64,000 nt of DNA, taken from contig CAKPLN010000003.1 in NCBI GenBank assembly GCA_934167665.1, forward strand, positions 1 through 64,000, written 5' to 3'. This stretch comes from an uncultured Bacilli bacterium (lineage in GTDB: Bacteria > Bacillota_I > Bacilli_A > RF39 > UBA660). This document shows, piece by piece, positions 1-8,744 of this stretch (positions are counted from its first letter, which is position 1; every line of letters begins with the position of its first letter). A program made the position numbers and the translations under genes. Under the pieces are notes generated by a model, which saw only the letters and a list, made by a program, of their open reading frames with translations, was not told the DNA's origin and searched no databases.

Positions 1-73
1 GGAGCGGATGATGGGAATCGAACCCACGTAGTCAGCTTGGAAGGCTGAGGTTCTACCATTAAACTACATCCGC
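1..73 (-). tRNA. tRNA-Gly (anticodon TCC), 3' CCA end cut by the window edge
   Basis: Read on the minus strand, the segment folds as a tRNA. The acceptor arm GCGGATG pairs with CATCCGC, the T arm carries GGGTTCGATTCCC, and the anticodon loop CTTCCAAG gives anticodon TCC (glycine). The discriminator base is T at position 3, followed by CC; the final A of an encoded CCA would lie just outside the window. A strong minus-strand promoter lies about 60 bases upstream of its 5' end. Confidence 0.95.
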
Positions 74-140
74 ATATGTCATTAATCAACCAGCCTTAAT
101 TTCCGAACAGCAGGTCGACTAAATCAAGTAGACAACATTA

Positions 141-168
141 ATTATAACAGAATATTAATCTTTGTCAA
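141..168 (-). promoter_or_regulatory. Promoter of tRNA-Gly
   Basis: On the minus strand TTGACA (163-168) and TATAAT (141-146) are separated by 16 bases. Both hexamers match the vegetative sigma factor consensus perfectly. Transcription would start near 134 and run into the tRNA. Confidence 0.85.
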
Positions 169-240
169 CAACTTTTTTTGAAAAAAATAAAAAAGGTCAA
201 AAAGAACAAATTATCAACATATTATTATAATGGTGATAGC

Positions 241-849
241 ATGGATAATTTTGTAATAAATCTAATCAGTAATTATGGCTATTTAGGAATGTTTATAGGT
301 ATGGTCCTAGAAGCTGTCATTATAGTCATACCAAGTGAACTTATTTTAGCAACCGGAGGAATCCTTGCTGGCAGAAAGATCTTTTCCTTTTGGGGTGCTT
401 TTTTAATAGGCCTATTAGGGAGTACTTTTTGTGCAATAGTAATCTATTTTATGGGCTATTTCGGTGGTAAGCCTTTTATCAAAAAATATGGGAAATACTT
501 TTTCATGAGGGAAAGTGATATTGAAAAGTCTGATTCCTGGTTTCAAAAATATGGTTTAATTGCCGCTCTTATCGGCAGAAATTTTCCTATCATCAGGACA
601 TTAATCTCACTCCCAATTGGTATTATGCGTCTTTCTTTCATTAAGTTTTTAATATATACATTAATTGGCTCCATACCATGGACCTTTGTCTTTGTTTATG
701 TTGGTTATGCCCTAGGAAATAATTGGATTATAATAAATGAATATGTTTCTAAATTAAAGCTACCTATCAAAATACTTTTATTTTTATTATTAATAAGTTA
801 TCTTTATAAGAAAATATCCCTAAAACTAAAGAAGAAAAATAACATATAA
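241..849 (+). CDS. DedA family (SNARE-associated/VTT) membrane protein
   Basis: This is a 202-residue polytopic membrane protein of the DedA family. Seen: an early PSELILATGG motif near residue 32, and the C-terminal signature GRNFPIIRT...G...W around residues 118-165. DedA proteins are linked to envelope homeostasis and, in some members, to lipid-carrier recycling across the membrane; the substrate here is unknown. I chose the ATG at 241 because GGTGAT lies just upstream; an in-frame TTG at 178 would add a Lys-rich leader with no ribosome site. A second, divergent VTT-domain protein is at 48.3 kb. The next small gene begins 17 bases downstream. Confidence 0.85.
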   Translation: MDNFVINLISNYGYLGMFIGMVLEAVIIVIPSELILATGGILAGRKIFSFWGAFLIGLLGSTFCAIVIYFMGYFGGKPFIKKYGKYFFMRESDIEKSDSWFQKYGLIAALIGRNFPIIRTLISLPIGIMRLSFIKFLIYTLIGSIPWTFVFVYVGYALGNNWIIINEYVSKLKLPIKILLFLLLISYLYKKISLKLKKKNNI

Positions 850-865
850 TATAATGGTGAATAAT

Positions 866-1051
866 ATGAATCAAAGAAAAGCCATCAATAAAATAACTTT
901 TAATCTATCAGCTATAAGTAATATTTTATTAGGTGGTGTAGTATTAACTGGCAATTATAGATTTGAACCTAAAACCATAACTTTGACATCAACCTGTCTA
1001 CTTTTAAATTATACATATATAAAACTGAGAAAAAATGCTAGAAAAAACTAG
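866..1051 (+). CDS. Small hydrophobic protein, unknown
   Basis: A 61-residue protein with one or two hydrophobic stretches (residues about 12-30 and 40-55) and a basic C-terminus. I do not recognise the family. The start at 866 is preferred over the ATG at 854 because GGTGA at 856-860 makes a ribosome site five bases upstream. It follows the DedA gene closely, and its stop codon lies inside the hairpin of the next terminator, so the two genes probably form one short operon. Confidence 0.55.
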   Translation: MNQRKAINKITFNLSAISNILLGGVVLTGNYRFEPKTITLTSTCLLLNYTYIKLRKNARKN

Positions 1052-1062
1052 TATTTTTTTTT
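1035..1062 (+). terminator. Rho-independent terminator after the DedA operon
   Basis: ATGCTAG and CTAGTAT pair (one G-T wobble) around a six-A loop and are followed by an uninterrupted T run. The hairpin overlaps the stop codon of the small upstream gene. Confidence 0.6.
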
Positions 1063-1068
1063 ATGTTA

Positions 1069-1077
1069 TGTTATAAT
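1069..1077 (+). promoter_or_regulatory. Extended -10 promoter of typA
   Basis: TGT-TATAAT (TATAAT at 1072-1077) is an extended -10 element; the -35 region (1049-1054) is a poor match. It lies 32 bases before the typA start and overlaps an alternative ATG at 1076, which argues against that upstream start. Confidence 0.6.
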
Positions 1078-1108
1078 GGGAAACGTCATAAAGAAGAGGT
1101 GTCGTACA

Positions 1109-2926
1109 ATGGAAAAAAGAAATGTAGCAATTATAGCACACGTCGATCATGGTAAAACTACTTTGGTTGATGAAATTTTAAAGACTTCAGGAATGTTTAG
1201 AGAAAATGAAGATGTTAGCAATGTATCAATGGATTCTAATGCTCTAGAAAAAGAACGTGGTATTACTATTTTGGCTAAAACAACAGCCCTTGAATATAAA
1301 GGAGTTAGAATTAATATTCTAGATACTCCAGGACATGCTGATTTTGGTGGAGAAGTAGAAAGAATAATGAACATGGTAGATGGTGTTTTATTAGTAGTAG
1401 ATGCCTATGAAGGACCAATGCCTCAAACAAGATTTGTATTAAAGAAAGCTTTTGCTGCTAAAGTAAAACCTATTGTTGTAATTAACAAAGTTGATAAGCC
1501 AAGTGCTAGATGTAAACAAGTTTTAGATGAAGTATTAGATTTATTTATTGAATTAGGTGCTGATGATTCACAACTTGATTTTAAAGTTTTATACTGTTCA
1601 GCTTTAAACGGTACTTGCTCAACAAGTGATGATATAACAACTCAAACGCCTGGATTTACAGAAGTATTAGATGCTATTATTGACGAAATACCTGCTCCAA
1701 AAGGCAGTAAGGATGAACCATTACAATTCCAACCAGCACTATTAGACTATAATGAATTTGTTGGAAGAATAGGTATAGGTCGTGTTCAAAACGGAAAAAT
1801 TAAAACTGGTGAAGTAGTTACTTGCTGCCGTTTGGATGGATCAAATAAACAATTTAGAATTCAAAAATTGTTTGGATACTATGGTTATAACCGTATTGAA
1901 ATTACCGAAGCAGAAGCAGGTGACATAGTAGCAGTAGCAGGTCTTGCTGATATATCAGTAGGAGAGACAATATGCAATAATGATAATATTAAACCATTAC
2001 CACAACTACATATTGATGAACCAACACTACAAATGACAATAGGTACAAACTCATCACCATTAGTAGGACGTGATGGAAAAATTGTTACTGCTAGAAAAAT
2101 AGAAGAACGCCTAGCTAAAGAAACACAAAAAGACGTAAGTTTAAGAGTAGAGCCAGCAACTAACGAATCATTTTTAGTTAGTGGACGTGGTGAATTACAT
2201 TTAGGAATTTTAATTGAAAACATGCGCCGTGAAGGCTTTGAACTTGAAGTTTCAAAACCAAGTGTAATTATTAAAGAAATAGATGGTCAAAAGTGTGAAC
2301 CATACGAAGAATTACAAATTGAAGTTCCAGAAGAATATGTAGGATCTGTAATTGAACAATTAGGAACTCGTGGTGGTCGTATGGAAAGTATGAACAACTT
2401 TGAAAATCAAGTTCGTTTACTATACACAATTCCATCTCGTGGTCTAATCGGTTTTTCAACAGAATTTATGACTCTAACAAGAGGTTATGGAATTATGAAT
2501 CATACCTTCAAAGAGTATCTTCCTTATGAAAACATTGAAGTTGGAGAAAGAAAGCTAGGTGTTTTAGTTTCTATGGAAAATGGTGCTGCAACAGCATATT
2601 CAATAGGTAACTTAGAAGACCGTGGTATTATGTTTATTGAACCAGGAACTGAAGTATATGAAGGTATGGTTATAGGTGAATGTAACCGTGAAAATGATTT
2701 AGCTGTTAATGTAGTAAAAGGAAAACAATTAACAAACACCAGAGCTGCTGGATCTGATCATACTGTAGTTCTAAAAAGACCAAGACCAATAACACTAGAG
2801 TATGCTATTGACTATATTAATTCTGATGAGTTAGTAGAAGTAACACCAAATAATATTCGTATAAGGAAAAAGATTCTTAATACAGAAGAAAGAAAAAAAT
2901 TTGATGCTCGTACAAAAAATAACTAG
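1109..2926 (+). CDS. typA: Ribosome-associated GTPase TypA/BipA
   Basis: A 605-residue translational GTPase of the TypA/BipA family, about the usual length (near 610). Seen: G1 motif AHVDHGKTTL at residues 10-19, G3 DTPGHADF near 76-83, and G4 NKVD near 130, followed by EF-G-like domains and the TypA-specific C-terminal part. The family binds the ribosome and helps 50S assembly and growth under stress such as cold. The ATG at 1109 is chosen because AGAGGTG lies just upstream and the conserved N-terminus MEKRNVAIIAH begins there. It is transcribed alone, between its own promoter and a terminator. Confidence 0.97.
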   Translation: MEKRNVAIIAHVDHGKTTLVDEILKTSGMFRENEDVSNVSMDSNALEKERGITILAKTTALEYKGVRINILDTPGHADFGGEVERIMNMVDGVLLVVDAYEGPMPQTRFVLKKAFAAKVKPIVVINKVDKPSARCKQVLDEVLDLFIELGADDSQLDFKVLYCSALNGTCSTSDDITTQTPGFTEVLDAIIDEIPAPKGSKDEPLQFQPALLDYNEFVGRIGIGRVQNGKIKTGEVVTCCRLDGSNKQFRIQKLFGYYGYNRIEITEAEAGDIVAVAGLADISVGETICNNDNIKPLPQLHIDEPTLQMTIGTNSSPLVGRDGKIVTARKIEERLAKETQKDVSLRVEPATNESFLVSGRGELHLGILIENMRREGFELEVSKPSVIIKEIDGQKCEPYEELQIEVPEEYVGSVIEQLGTRGGRMESMNNFENQVRLLYTIPSRGLIGFSTEFMTLTRGYGIMNHTFKEYLPYENIEVGERKLGVLVSMENGAATAYSIGNLEDRGIMFIEPGTEVYEGMVIGECNRENDLAVNVVKGKQLTNTRAAGSDHTVVLKRPRPITLEYAIDYINSDELVEVTPNNIRIRKKILNTEERKKFDARTKNN

Positions 2927-2942
2927 AAATAGTTATTTTTTT
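2914..2942 (+). terminator. Terminator of typA
   Basis: AAAAAATAACTA and TAGTTATTTTTT form a perfect 12-base-pair stem around a GAAA tetraloop, and the stem runs into T residues. The hairpin begins within the last codons of typA. Confidence 0.8.
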
Positions 2943-2943
2943 C

Positions 2944-2972
2944 TTGGTAATTTTCTCAAGTTTTGCTATAAT
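2944..2972 (+). promoter_or_regulatory. Promoter of the 2998 gene
   Basis: TTGGTA (2944-2949), a 17-base spacer and TATAAT (2967-2972) with an extended TGC in front. It lies immediately after the typA terminator. Confidence 0.7.
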
Positions 2973-2997
2973 TAATTTAAGAATAGAGGTGGCACTC

Positions 2998-3675
2998 ATG
3001 AAGAGATTGAGCAAAGAAGAAAAATTAGCCAAAGAAGAACTAACAAGAACCCAAGTATTAAATTTGACGGAATTAGAACAAGTCGCAAATTATGAAAAAA
3101 AGATAAGTAAAAAACCAGCTTTAGTTTTAGCCATTCTAGGAATTATGTGTATAACAATAGGTCTATCATATAATAGTGTTTTAAGCGCCTTTATAAAGTC
3201 ACCACAATCATCAAACCCATCATCACAAAATAGAGAAAATACTGATAATACTGAAAATACCGAGCATGTATCAACTATGACTTGTCAGTATACAACAACT
3301 TCAGAAGGTGAAGGATTATCTACAACCGTAGATATGACATTAATATTTAATAATGGTAAACTAAATAACTATACAAAGGTAATGAATGTTACAGCAATGT
3401 CTGGTAAAGAAGATTTAGCGGCAAGAACATCTTCTCAGTTACTAGCTGCTTATCAAACATTTGAATCAATAGATGTACCTGGTTATAAAATAATATCTAA
3501 TGCTAAAACAAATGGCTTTGAAACGATTGTTACAATAAATCTAAAAGATCTTGATAGAACAAAACTTAATATCTATCATGATGCAAATGTTGTAACAAAA
3601 GCTGAATTTTCTCTAAATGATACTAAAGAAATGGTAGAAGAAAAAGCTAAACAACTAGAATATATCTGCAAATAA
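2998..3675 (+). CDS. Single-pass membrane protein with exported domain, unknown (YehR/DUF1307-like shape)
   Basis: A 225-residue protein with a charged cytoplasmic N-terminus, one transmembrane helix near residues 38-58, a short Ser/Asn/Thr-rich linker and an exported globular domain. That domain starts with Cys-containing TCQYTTTSEG and ends with a Cys four residues from the C-terminus, so a disulphide between the two is possible. Its layout recalls DUF1307/YehR lipoprotein domains, but the match is only by eye. The start at 2998 follows AGAGGTGG; an in-frame upstream ATG at 2944 lies inside the promoter and is rejected. Monocistronic, between its own promoter and a terminator. Confidence 0.65.
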   Translation: MKRLSKEEKLAKEELTRTQVLNLTELEQVANYEKKISKKPALVLAILGIMCITIGLSYNSVLSAFIKSPQSSNPSSQNRENTDNTENTEHVSTMTCQYTTTSEGEGLSTTVDMTLIFNNGKLNNYTKVMNVTAMSGKEDLAARTSSQLLAAYQTFESIDVPGYKIISNAKTNGFETIVTINLKDLDRTKLNIYHDANVVTKAEFSLNDTKEMVEEKAKQLEYICK

Positions 3676-3698
3676 AATAACTTATTTAAAAAAATTTA

Positions 3699-3729
3699 AA
3701 AAGAGACTTATCAAAAGGTCTCTTTTTTG
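3699..3729 (+). terminator. Terminator of the 2998 gene
   Basis: AAAAGAGAC and GTCTCTTTT pair, and the T run follows directly. It converges with the rpmB terminator on the other strand. Confidence 0.8.
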
Positions 3730-3753
3730 TTCATCTCACTTTTATTTTATGTA

Positions 3754-3779
3754 CAAAAAAACTGCATATCATTATGCAG
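3754..3779 (-). terminator. Terminator of rpmB
   Basis: On the minus strand CTGCATA-ATGA-TATGCAG is a perfect 7-base-pair hairpin followed by seven T residues. Its 5' arm overlaps the last codons of rpmB. Confidence 0.8.
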
Positions 3780-3951
3780 CTTTTTGATTCTTTAATAAAG
3801 TTCTCTTTTCTTTAGTAGAAAGTCTTGTTTTTGTACCATCAGCAAGTCTATAAACTTGTAAGTTTAAATTCTGTCTAGTTTTAGTAGCATTTAAAGCATG
3901 AGATCTTTTATTTTTTACATTACCAGTTCTCTGTGAAATATTTACAGCCAT
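3772..3951 (-). CDS. rpmB: 50S ribosomal protein L28
   Basis: A 59-residue protein read on the minus strand. It begins MAVNISQRTGNVKNKRSHAL and ends NQKAA. The pattern N-x-RSHALNATKTRQNLNLQ is the L28 signature of the large ribosomal subunit. The N-terminal CxxxGK motif of zinc-binding L28 is absent, so this is the Cys-less form. A consensus AGGAGG lies at the expected distance before the ATG, and the gene has its own promoter and terminator. Confidence 0.93.
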   Translation of the reverse strand: MAVNISQRTGNVKNKRSHALNATKTRQNLNLQVYRLADGTKTRLSTKEKRTLLKNQKAA

Positions 3952-3990
3952 AATCTCTTCCTCCTTCGGTCTATTTCTTTCTGCTTAATA

Positions 3991-4019
3991 ACTTTAACAT
4001 AAATATCAAAGAAAGTCAA
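3991..4019 (-). promoter_or_regulatory. Promoter of rpmB
   Basis: Minus strand: TTGACT (4014-4019), 17-base spacer, TAAAGT (3991-3996) preceded by TGT (extended -10). The leader to the ATG is about 35 bases, with AGGAGG near its end. Confidence 0.65.
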
Positions 4020-4092
4020 ATAAATCATTAAAATATAATATATAAATTACATTATAGGTACATAATTTGTCGAAAATAATCAACCTGTTTTA

Positions 4093-4121
4093 TTCTATTT
4101 ACCTAAAGTTTATGTTAAAAT
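4093..4121 (+). promoter_or_regulatory. Probable promoter of the dnaE-lspA operon
   Basis: TGT-TAAAAT (4116-4121) forms an extended -10. The -35 (TTCTAT, 4093-4098, 17-base spacing) is weak. The dnaE start follows 22 bases later with AAGGAGG between. Confidence 0.45.
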
Positions 4122-4143
4122 ACTTATACAAGGAGGTATTAGT

Positions 4144-7101
4144 ATGTATATTCCTTTATATAATAAAAGCAATTATACACTTTTATCAAGTTTAATTAAA
4201 ATTGATGATTTAATTACTTATGCCAGTAAAAACAATATCTCCAGCATTGCCCTTACAGATACAACTATGTATGGAACTATGGAGTTTATTAATAAATGTA
4301 AGAGTAAAAATATTAAACCAATTATTGGTTTAGACATTATTTTAGATGAGTATAATATAGTACTTTTAGCCAAAGATTATGATGGTTATAAGTCATTAAT
4401 AAAATTATCAACAATTCAAAATGAAGCCAAGGTAATAGAAGATAATCTAAAACAATATAATAAAGGTCTTATTGCTATTATTCCCTATGAACATAAAGAT
4501 AAGTATTTATCATTAGAAAAAATATATCCTAATATCTATCTAGGTTATACCAATAAAAGTCAAGAACAAGAAGTTCGCTTACTAACAAAAAATATTGTCT
4601 TTTTTAGGGAAAGTTTATATATAGATGAAGAAGATAGTTCTTTATTAACATATTTATATTTAATAAGGGATGGAAAAACAATTAGTGATGAAACAAATTA
4701 TAAAGTTACTAACCATGAATTACTAATTGAAAATCTTTCTTCTTTAACAGATGAAATTGGTTTAAATAATACCATAAAAATTAGTGATATGTGTAATTTA
4801 GAATTTCCTAAACCTAAATTATTATTACCAATATATGAATGTGAAGATCCTAAAAAGTACTTATTTGAATTATGCAAAGTTGGTCTAACTAAACGTCTTG
4901 GTGGTAACATTCTAAGCAATTATAAAGACCGTCTAACTTACGAACTAGGTGTTATAAATGAAATGAATTTTCCTAACTACTTTTTAGTAGTATATGATTT
5001 TATAAAATATGCTAAGAAAAATGGTATTTTAGTAGGACCAGGTAGGGGTAGTGCTGCTGGTTCCTTAGTTGCCTATTCATTAGGAATAACTGATATTGAT
5101 CCTATTAAATATAATCTTTTATTTGAACGTTTTTTAAATCCAGAACGAAAAACCATGCCTGATATTGATACTGACTTTCCAGATAATAAAAGAGATGAAG
5201 TTATTAATTACGTAATTAATAAATATGGTGCTAAGAGAGTAAGTGGTATAGTAACATTTGGTACTCTAGGTGTAAAACAAGTAATACGTGATGTTGGAAG
5301 AGTACTAAATATTCCTATTTATAAAATAGATAGTTTATGTAAATTTATTCCTGGTTTTACCAAAGATAAATTAAAAGACTTTTATGAGAAAAATCAAGCT
5401 TTTAAAGCCAGAATAGATAGTGATACCACACTTTCTAATATGTATAAGATTGCTACAAAAATTGAAGGCTTTCCACGTCATACCTCATCCCATGCTGCTG
5501 GTATAGTTATGAGTCAAGTTGACTTAGATGAAGTAGTACCTCTAACAACTGGTGATGGCATGTATTTAACTAGTTATTCGATGGAATATTTAGAGGATTT
5601 AGGTCTATTAAAAATGGACTTTTTAGGTCTAAAAAATCTAACAATTATTACTAATATTATTAATGATATTAAAATACTAACTAACGAAGAAATTGTTTTT
5701 TCTAAAATACCACTTGATGATAAAGAAACTCTAAAAATATTTGAAGAAGCTAATACTAGTGGTATCTTTCAATTTGAATCAGTAGGAATGCGTAACTTTT
5801 TACGACAGTTAAAACCTAATAAATTTGAAGATATCTTTGCAGCTATAGCTTTATTTAGACCAGGAGCTGCTATTAATATTGATTCATACATTAGAAGAAA
5901 ACATGGTGAAGAAAAAATCACCTATCTTGATGATTGTTTAAAACCTATACTCTTAGATACCTATGGTATTTTAATATATCAGGAACAAATCATTCAAGTA
6001 GCTAGTATATATGCTGGTTATACATTAGGAGAAGCCGATATTCTTCGTAGAGCTATGAGTAAAAAGAAATTTGAACTTTTAAAGAATGAAGAAACAAAAT
6101 TTATAGAAAAAAGTGTTCAAAATAATCATTCCCAAGAACAAGCCAAAGAAATATTCAACTTAATTTTAAATTTCGCAGGTTATGGTTTCAATCGCTCACA
6201 CTCTGTTGCTTATTCCTTAATAGCTTATAAAATGGCCTATTTAAAGTGTCATTATAAAACTATTTTCTTTGCTAATCTATTAACAAATGTAATTGGTAGT
6301 GAGAGTAAAACTCATGAGTATATAATGGAAGCTAGAGCTAATAAAATAGAAATTGTTAAACCTACAATCAATGAAAGTGAAGAACGCTACATTGTAAAAA
6401 ATAATAAAATTATTTATCCTATTTCAAATATCAAATCAATAGGAGTAGTAGTTACTAGAACAATAAAGAAAGCCAAAGAAACAGGTAAATTTACTGATAT
6501 TTATGATTGCCTAAGTCGTCTATATATTGCTGGAATAGGTAAGAAGAGTATAGAAGTATTAATTAATGCCGATGTCTTTAAAGAATTTGGCTATAATAGA
6601 GCAACTCTAATATATAACTTAGATAGTTTGTTTAACTATGCTGAACTAACTAAAGACATTGATCCAACACTTGTAATGAAACCAGAGATTGAACTACAAA
6701 CAGAATATCCTAATAGTTATTTATTAGAAAAAGAAAAAGAAGTATTTGGTTTCTATCTTTCAAAACATCCAACAACAATATATAAAAATTCTAATCCATA
6801 CTGTATACCTTTAAATACTATAGAATCATACTTTTCAAAGAAAATAGATACCTTAATTTTAGTTGATAAAGTTAAAGTAATAGATACTAAAAAAGGTGAT
6901 AGAATGTCTTTTATAACTGGTAGTGATGAGACTGCTACAATGGATTATACACTATTTCCTAAAGTATATAATGAATATAGTAATATTCAAAAAGGTGATT
7001 TATTAAAAGTAAGAGGTACTGTTGAAAAACGTCTAAATCAATATCAAATAGTAGTTGAAAAAATAAAATATCTTCAAGAAGAGGTAGATCATGAAGAATA
7101 A
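4144..7101 (+). CDS. dnaE: DNA polymerase III alpha subunit, DnaE type
   Basis: A 985-residue replicative polymerase of the C family, somewhat shorter than Bacillus DnaE (about 1115). Seen: N-terminal PHP-like domain (1-200), palm motif GPGRGSAAGS at about 298-307, catalytic PDIDTDF at 339-345, MDFLGL near 490, helix-hairpin-helix around 775-800 and a C-terminal OB fold (about 890-985). The PHP metal ligands are lost: the usual HxHS is PLYNKS and TDH is TDT, so this domain should have no exonuclease activity. In low-GC Gram-positives DnaE extends primers, mainly on the lagging strand, beside PolC. It overlaps lspA by 11 bases. Confidence 0.95.
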   Translation: MYIPLYNKSNYTLLSSLIKIDDLITYASKNNISSIALTDTTMYGTMEFINKCKSKNIKPIIGLDIILDEYNIVLLAKDYDGYKSLIKLSTIQNEAKVIEDNLKQYNKGLIAIIPYEHKDKYLSLEKIYPNIYLGYTNKSQEQEVRLLTKNIVFFRESLYIDEEDSSLLTYLYLIRDGKTISDETNYKVTNHELLIENLSSLTDEIGLNNTIKISDMCNLEFPKPKLLLPIYECEDPKKYLFELCKVGLTKRLGGNILSNYKDRLTYELGVINEMNFPNYFLVVYDFIKYAKKNGILVGPGRGSAAGSLVAYSLGITDIDPIKYNLLFERFLNPERKTMPDIDTDFPDNKRDEVINYVINKYGAKRVSGIVTFGTLGVKQVIRDVGRVLNIPIYKIDSLCKFIPGFTKDKLKDFYEKNQAFKARIDSDTTLSNMYKIATKIEGFPRHTSSHAAGIVMSQVDLDEVVPLTTGDGMYLTSYSMEYLEDLGLLKMDFLGLKNLTIITNIINDIKILTNEEIVFSKIPLDDKETLKIFEEANTSGIFQFESVGMRNFLRQLKPNKFEDIFAAIALFRPGAAINIDSYIRRKHGEEKITYLDDCLKPILLDTYGILIYQEQIIQVASIYAGYTLGEADILRRAMSKKKFELLKNEETKFIEKSVQNNHSQEQAKEIFNLILNFAGYGFNRSHSVAYSLIAYKMAYLKCHYKTIFFANLLTNVIGSESKTHEYIMEARANKIEIVKPTINESEERYIVKNNKIIYPISNIKSIGVVVTRTIKKAKETGKFTDIYDCLSRLYIAGIGKKSIEVLINADVFKEFGYNRATLIYNLDSLFNYAELTKDIDPTLVMKPEIELQTEYPNSYLLEKEKEVFGFYLSKHPTTIYKNSNPYCIPLNTIESYFSKKIDTLILVDKVKVIDTKKGDRMSFITGSDETATMDYTLFPKVYNEYSNIQKGDLLKVRGTVEKRLNQYQIVVEKIKYLQEEVDHEE

Positions 7102-7561
7102 AAGAAGTATTTATATAATAGCTTTAATTACATTAATAATTGATCAAGTAGTAAAATTAATTATTAAATCAAACCTAGATCTTTATCAAGAAATAAAGTT
7201 AATTCCTAATTTATTTTCTCTATATTATGTTGAAAATGAAGGAGCAGCCTTTAGTATCTTAGGCAATAAAACCTTATTTCTTATAATAGTAAGTATATTG
7301 TGCTTAATAATAATTAATAAGTTTATTTTTGATACAGAACTTCCTAAATATTCTAAAATCCCTTTTGGACTTCTTTTAGGTGGTATACTTGGCAATTTAA
7401 TTGATAGAATACTACATCAAAGTGTAACTGATTATTTAGCTATATTTATTTTAAATTATAGTTTTCCCGTTTTTAATATTGCTGATATAGCCATTACTTT
7501 AAGTACTATTTTTTTGATTATTATTTTTATAATATTAGAAAAAGATAGAAAAATTAACTAA
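7091..7561 (+). CDS. lspA: Lipoprotein signal peptidase (signal peptidase II)
   Basis: A 156-residue four-helix membrane aspartyl protease that cleaves prolipoprotein signal peptides before the lipidated Cys. Seen: GGILGNLIDR with catalytic Asp105, and FNIADI with catalytic Asp132. DQVVKL near the N-terminus and NEGAAFSI near residue 53 are further family motifs. The start overlaps the end of dnaE, and GAGG lies within the dnaE coding sequence. Normal length. It is often followed by an rluD-type gene in Firmicutes, as here. Confidence 0.96.
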   Translation: MKNKRSIYIIALITLIIDQVVKLIIKSNLDLYQEIKLIPNLFSLYYVENEGAAFSILGNKTLFLIIVSILCLIIINKFIFDTELPKYSKIPFGLLLGGILGNLIDRILHQSVTDYLAIFILNYSFPVFNIADIAITLSTIFLIIIFIILEKDRKIN

Positions 7562-7574
7562 AGTATGTTATAAT
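7546..7574 (+). promoter_or_regulatory. Possible promoter of the pseudouridine synthase gene
   Basis: Extended -10 TGT-TATAAT (TATAAT 7569-7574), with TAGAAA (7546-7551) as a partial -35 at 17-base spacing. It would allow expression independent of dnaE-lspA. Confidence 0.5.
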
Positions 7575-7603
7575 ATCGTATCAAGAAGAGGGAGGCTTAT
7601 AAA

Positions 7604-8494
7604 ATGATAATAGTTGAGGAAGAAACACCATTAAGAATAGATAGCTATTTAGCTAATAAATTAAATGTATCTAGAAGTAAAATTCAAAGGTTAATTAAAG
7701 AAGATTTAGTAACAGTAAATGATAAACCTATTAATTCTAACTACTTAGTTAAAACAAATGATAAAATAGAAATTAATGATAATCTAAATTATGAAATAAA
7801 TATTAAGCCCGAAAATATTCCTATAGATATTGTTTATGAAGATGATGATTTATTAATTATTAATAAAAAGAGTGGCATGGTAGTTCACCCAGCACCTGGA
7901 CATTATACAGAAACATTAGTAAATGCCTTGTTATATCGTTTTAATCTAACCAGTGGAGATAAATTACGTCCTGGAATAGTTCATCGCCTAGATAAAGATA
8001 CAAGTGGCTTAATGTTAGTTGCTAAAAACGAAGAAACACATGAAAAACTATCTAATATGATTGCTAAAAAAGAAGTTGAAAGAAAATATTTAGCTATAGT
8101 TGATGGCTTAATTAAACATGATACAGGTACTATAGATGCTCCAATTGGAAGAGATGCTAATGATCGTCAAAAAATGGCTGTAACAGATGTTAATGCTAAA
8201 AATGCCGTAACACACTTCAAAGTTTTAGAACGCTTTAACAACAATACTTTAATAGAATGTTTACTAGAAACAGGAAGAACACATCAAATTAGAGTACATC
8301 TAGCTTATATTGGTCATCCTGTTACTAATGATCCAGCCTACGGTAAAGGAAAAGCTACTGATTTTGGACAAATGTTACACTCTAAAAGTATTAAATTAAA
8401 TCATCCAAGAACAGGAAAAGAACTATTCTTTGAAGTAGAGCCACCAAAAGAATTTATGGATAAGTTGAATGAATTAAGAAGAGAAGAAATATAA
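7604..8494 (+). CDS. RluA/RluD family pseudouridine synthase
   Basis: A 296-residue RNA pseudouridine synthase. An S4 RNA-binding domain occupies about residues 10-60 (RIDSYLANKL...SRSKIQRLI). The catalytic domain contains HRLDKDTSG with catalytic Asp130 and, later, GRTHQIRVHLAYIGHP. Family members isomerise uridines in 23S rRNA or tRNA; in Firmicutes this gene beside lspA is usually called YlyB or RluD. Which uridine is modified cannot be told from sequence. Ribosome site GAGGGAGG precedes the ATG. Confidence 0.93.
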   Translation: MIIVEEETPLRIDSYLANKLNVSRSKIQRLIKEDLVTVNDKPINSNYLVKTNDKIEINDNLNYEINIKPENIPIDIVYEDDDLLIINKKSGMVVHPAPGHYTETLVNALLYRFNLTSGDKLRPGIVHRLDKDTSGLMLVAKNEETHEKLSNMIAKKEVERKYLAIVDGLIKHDTGTIDAPIGRDANDRQKMAVTDVNAKNAVTHFKVLERFNNNTLIECLLETGRTHQIRVHLAYIGHPVTNDPAYGKGKATDFGQMLHSKSIKLNHPRTGKELFFEVEPPKEFMDKLNELRREEI

Positions 8495-8511
8495 CTAAAT
8501 TATAACAGTAT

Positions 8512-8549
8512 AAGAAATTTCCAATAACCTTAACGGAATTTCTTTTTTT
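8512..8549 (+). terminator. Terminator of the dnaE-lspA-rluD group
   Basis: AGAAATTTCC pairs with GGAATTTCT (one bulged T) around a 12-base loop and is followed by a T run. Confidence 0.7.
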
Positions 8550-8597
8550 ATGCTCAATAATATAAGTTATAATGGTTTATCAAAAGCCTTGTAAACA

Positions 8598-8626
8598 TTG
8601 ACTTTTACTTAAAAATATGTTATAAT
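8598..8626 (+). promoter_or_regulatory. Strong promoter of the Pr6Pr/acyl-CoA synthetase operon
   Basis: TTGACT (8598-8603), exactly 17 bases, TATAAT (8621-8626), with TGT extending the -10. It is one of the best promoter matches in the window and drives a leader of about 110 bases. Confidence 0.8.
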
Positions 8627-8632
8627 CAAGCC

Positions 8633-8744
8633 ACTAACTAGGAGAGGATAGCTTATAGATAAATAATTATGTTTCAGTTATATAACATCAATAAATGTGA
8701 TATTAACGATAAAATATAATTATATTTATTAGTGGTGTTGATGT
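8633..8744 (+). promoter_or_regulatory. Long 5' leader that may mask the ribosome binding site
   Basis: The predicted transcript start (about 8633) begins with CACTAA. This is complementary to TTAGTG at about 8730-8735, which runs into the GGTG ribosome site of the 8745 gene. Between them are an AT-rich palindrome (AAATATAATTATATTT) and GGAGAGGATAGC. I match no known riboswitch class. Translational control through the long-range pairing is inference. Confidence 0.35.

Noticed and set aside
1076..1108. Upstream start for typA at 1076
   Set aside because: It overlaps the -10 element and would add a non-conserved N-terminus; AGAGGTG supports 1109.
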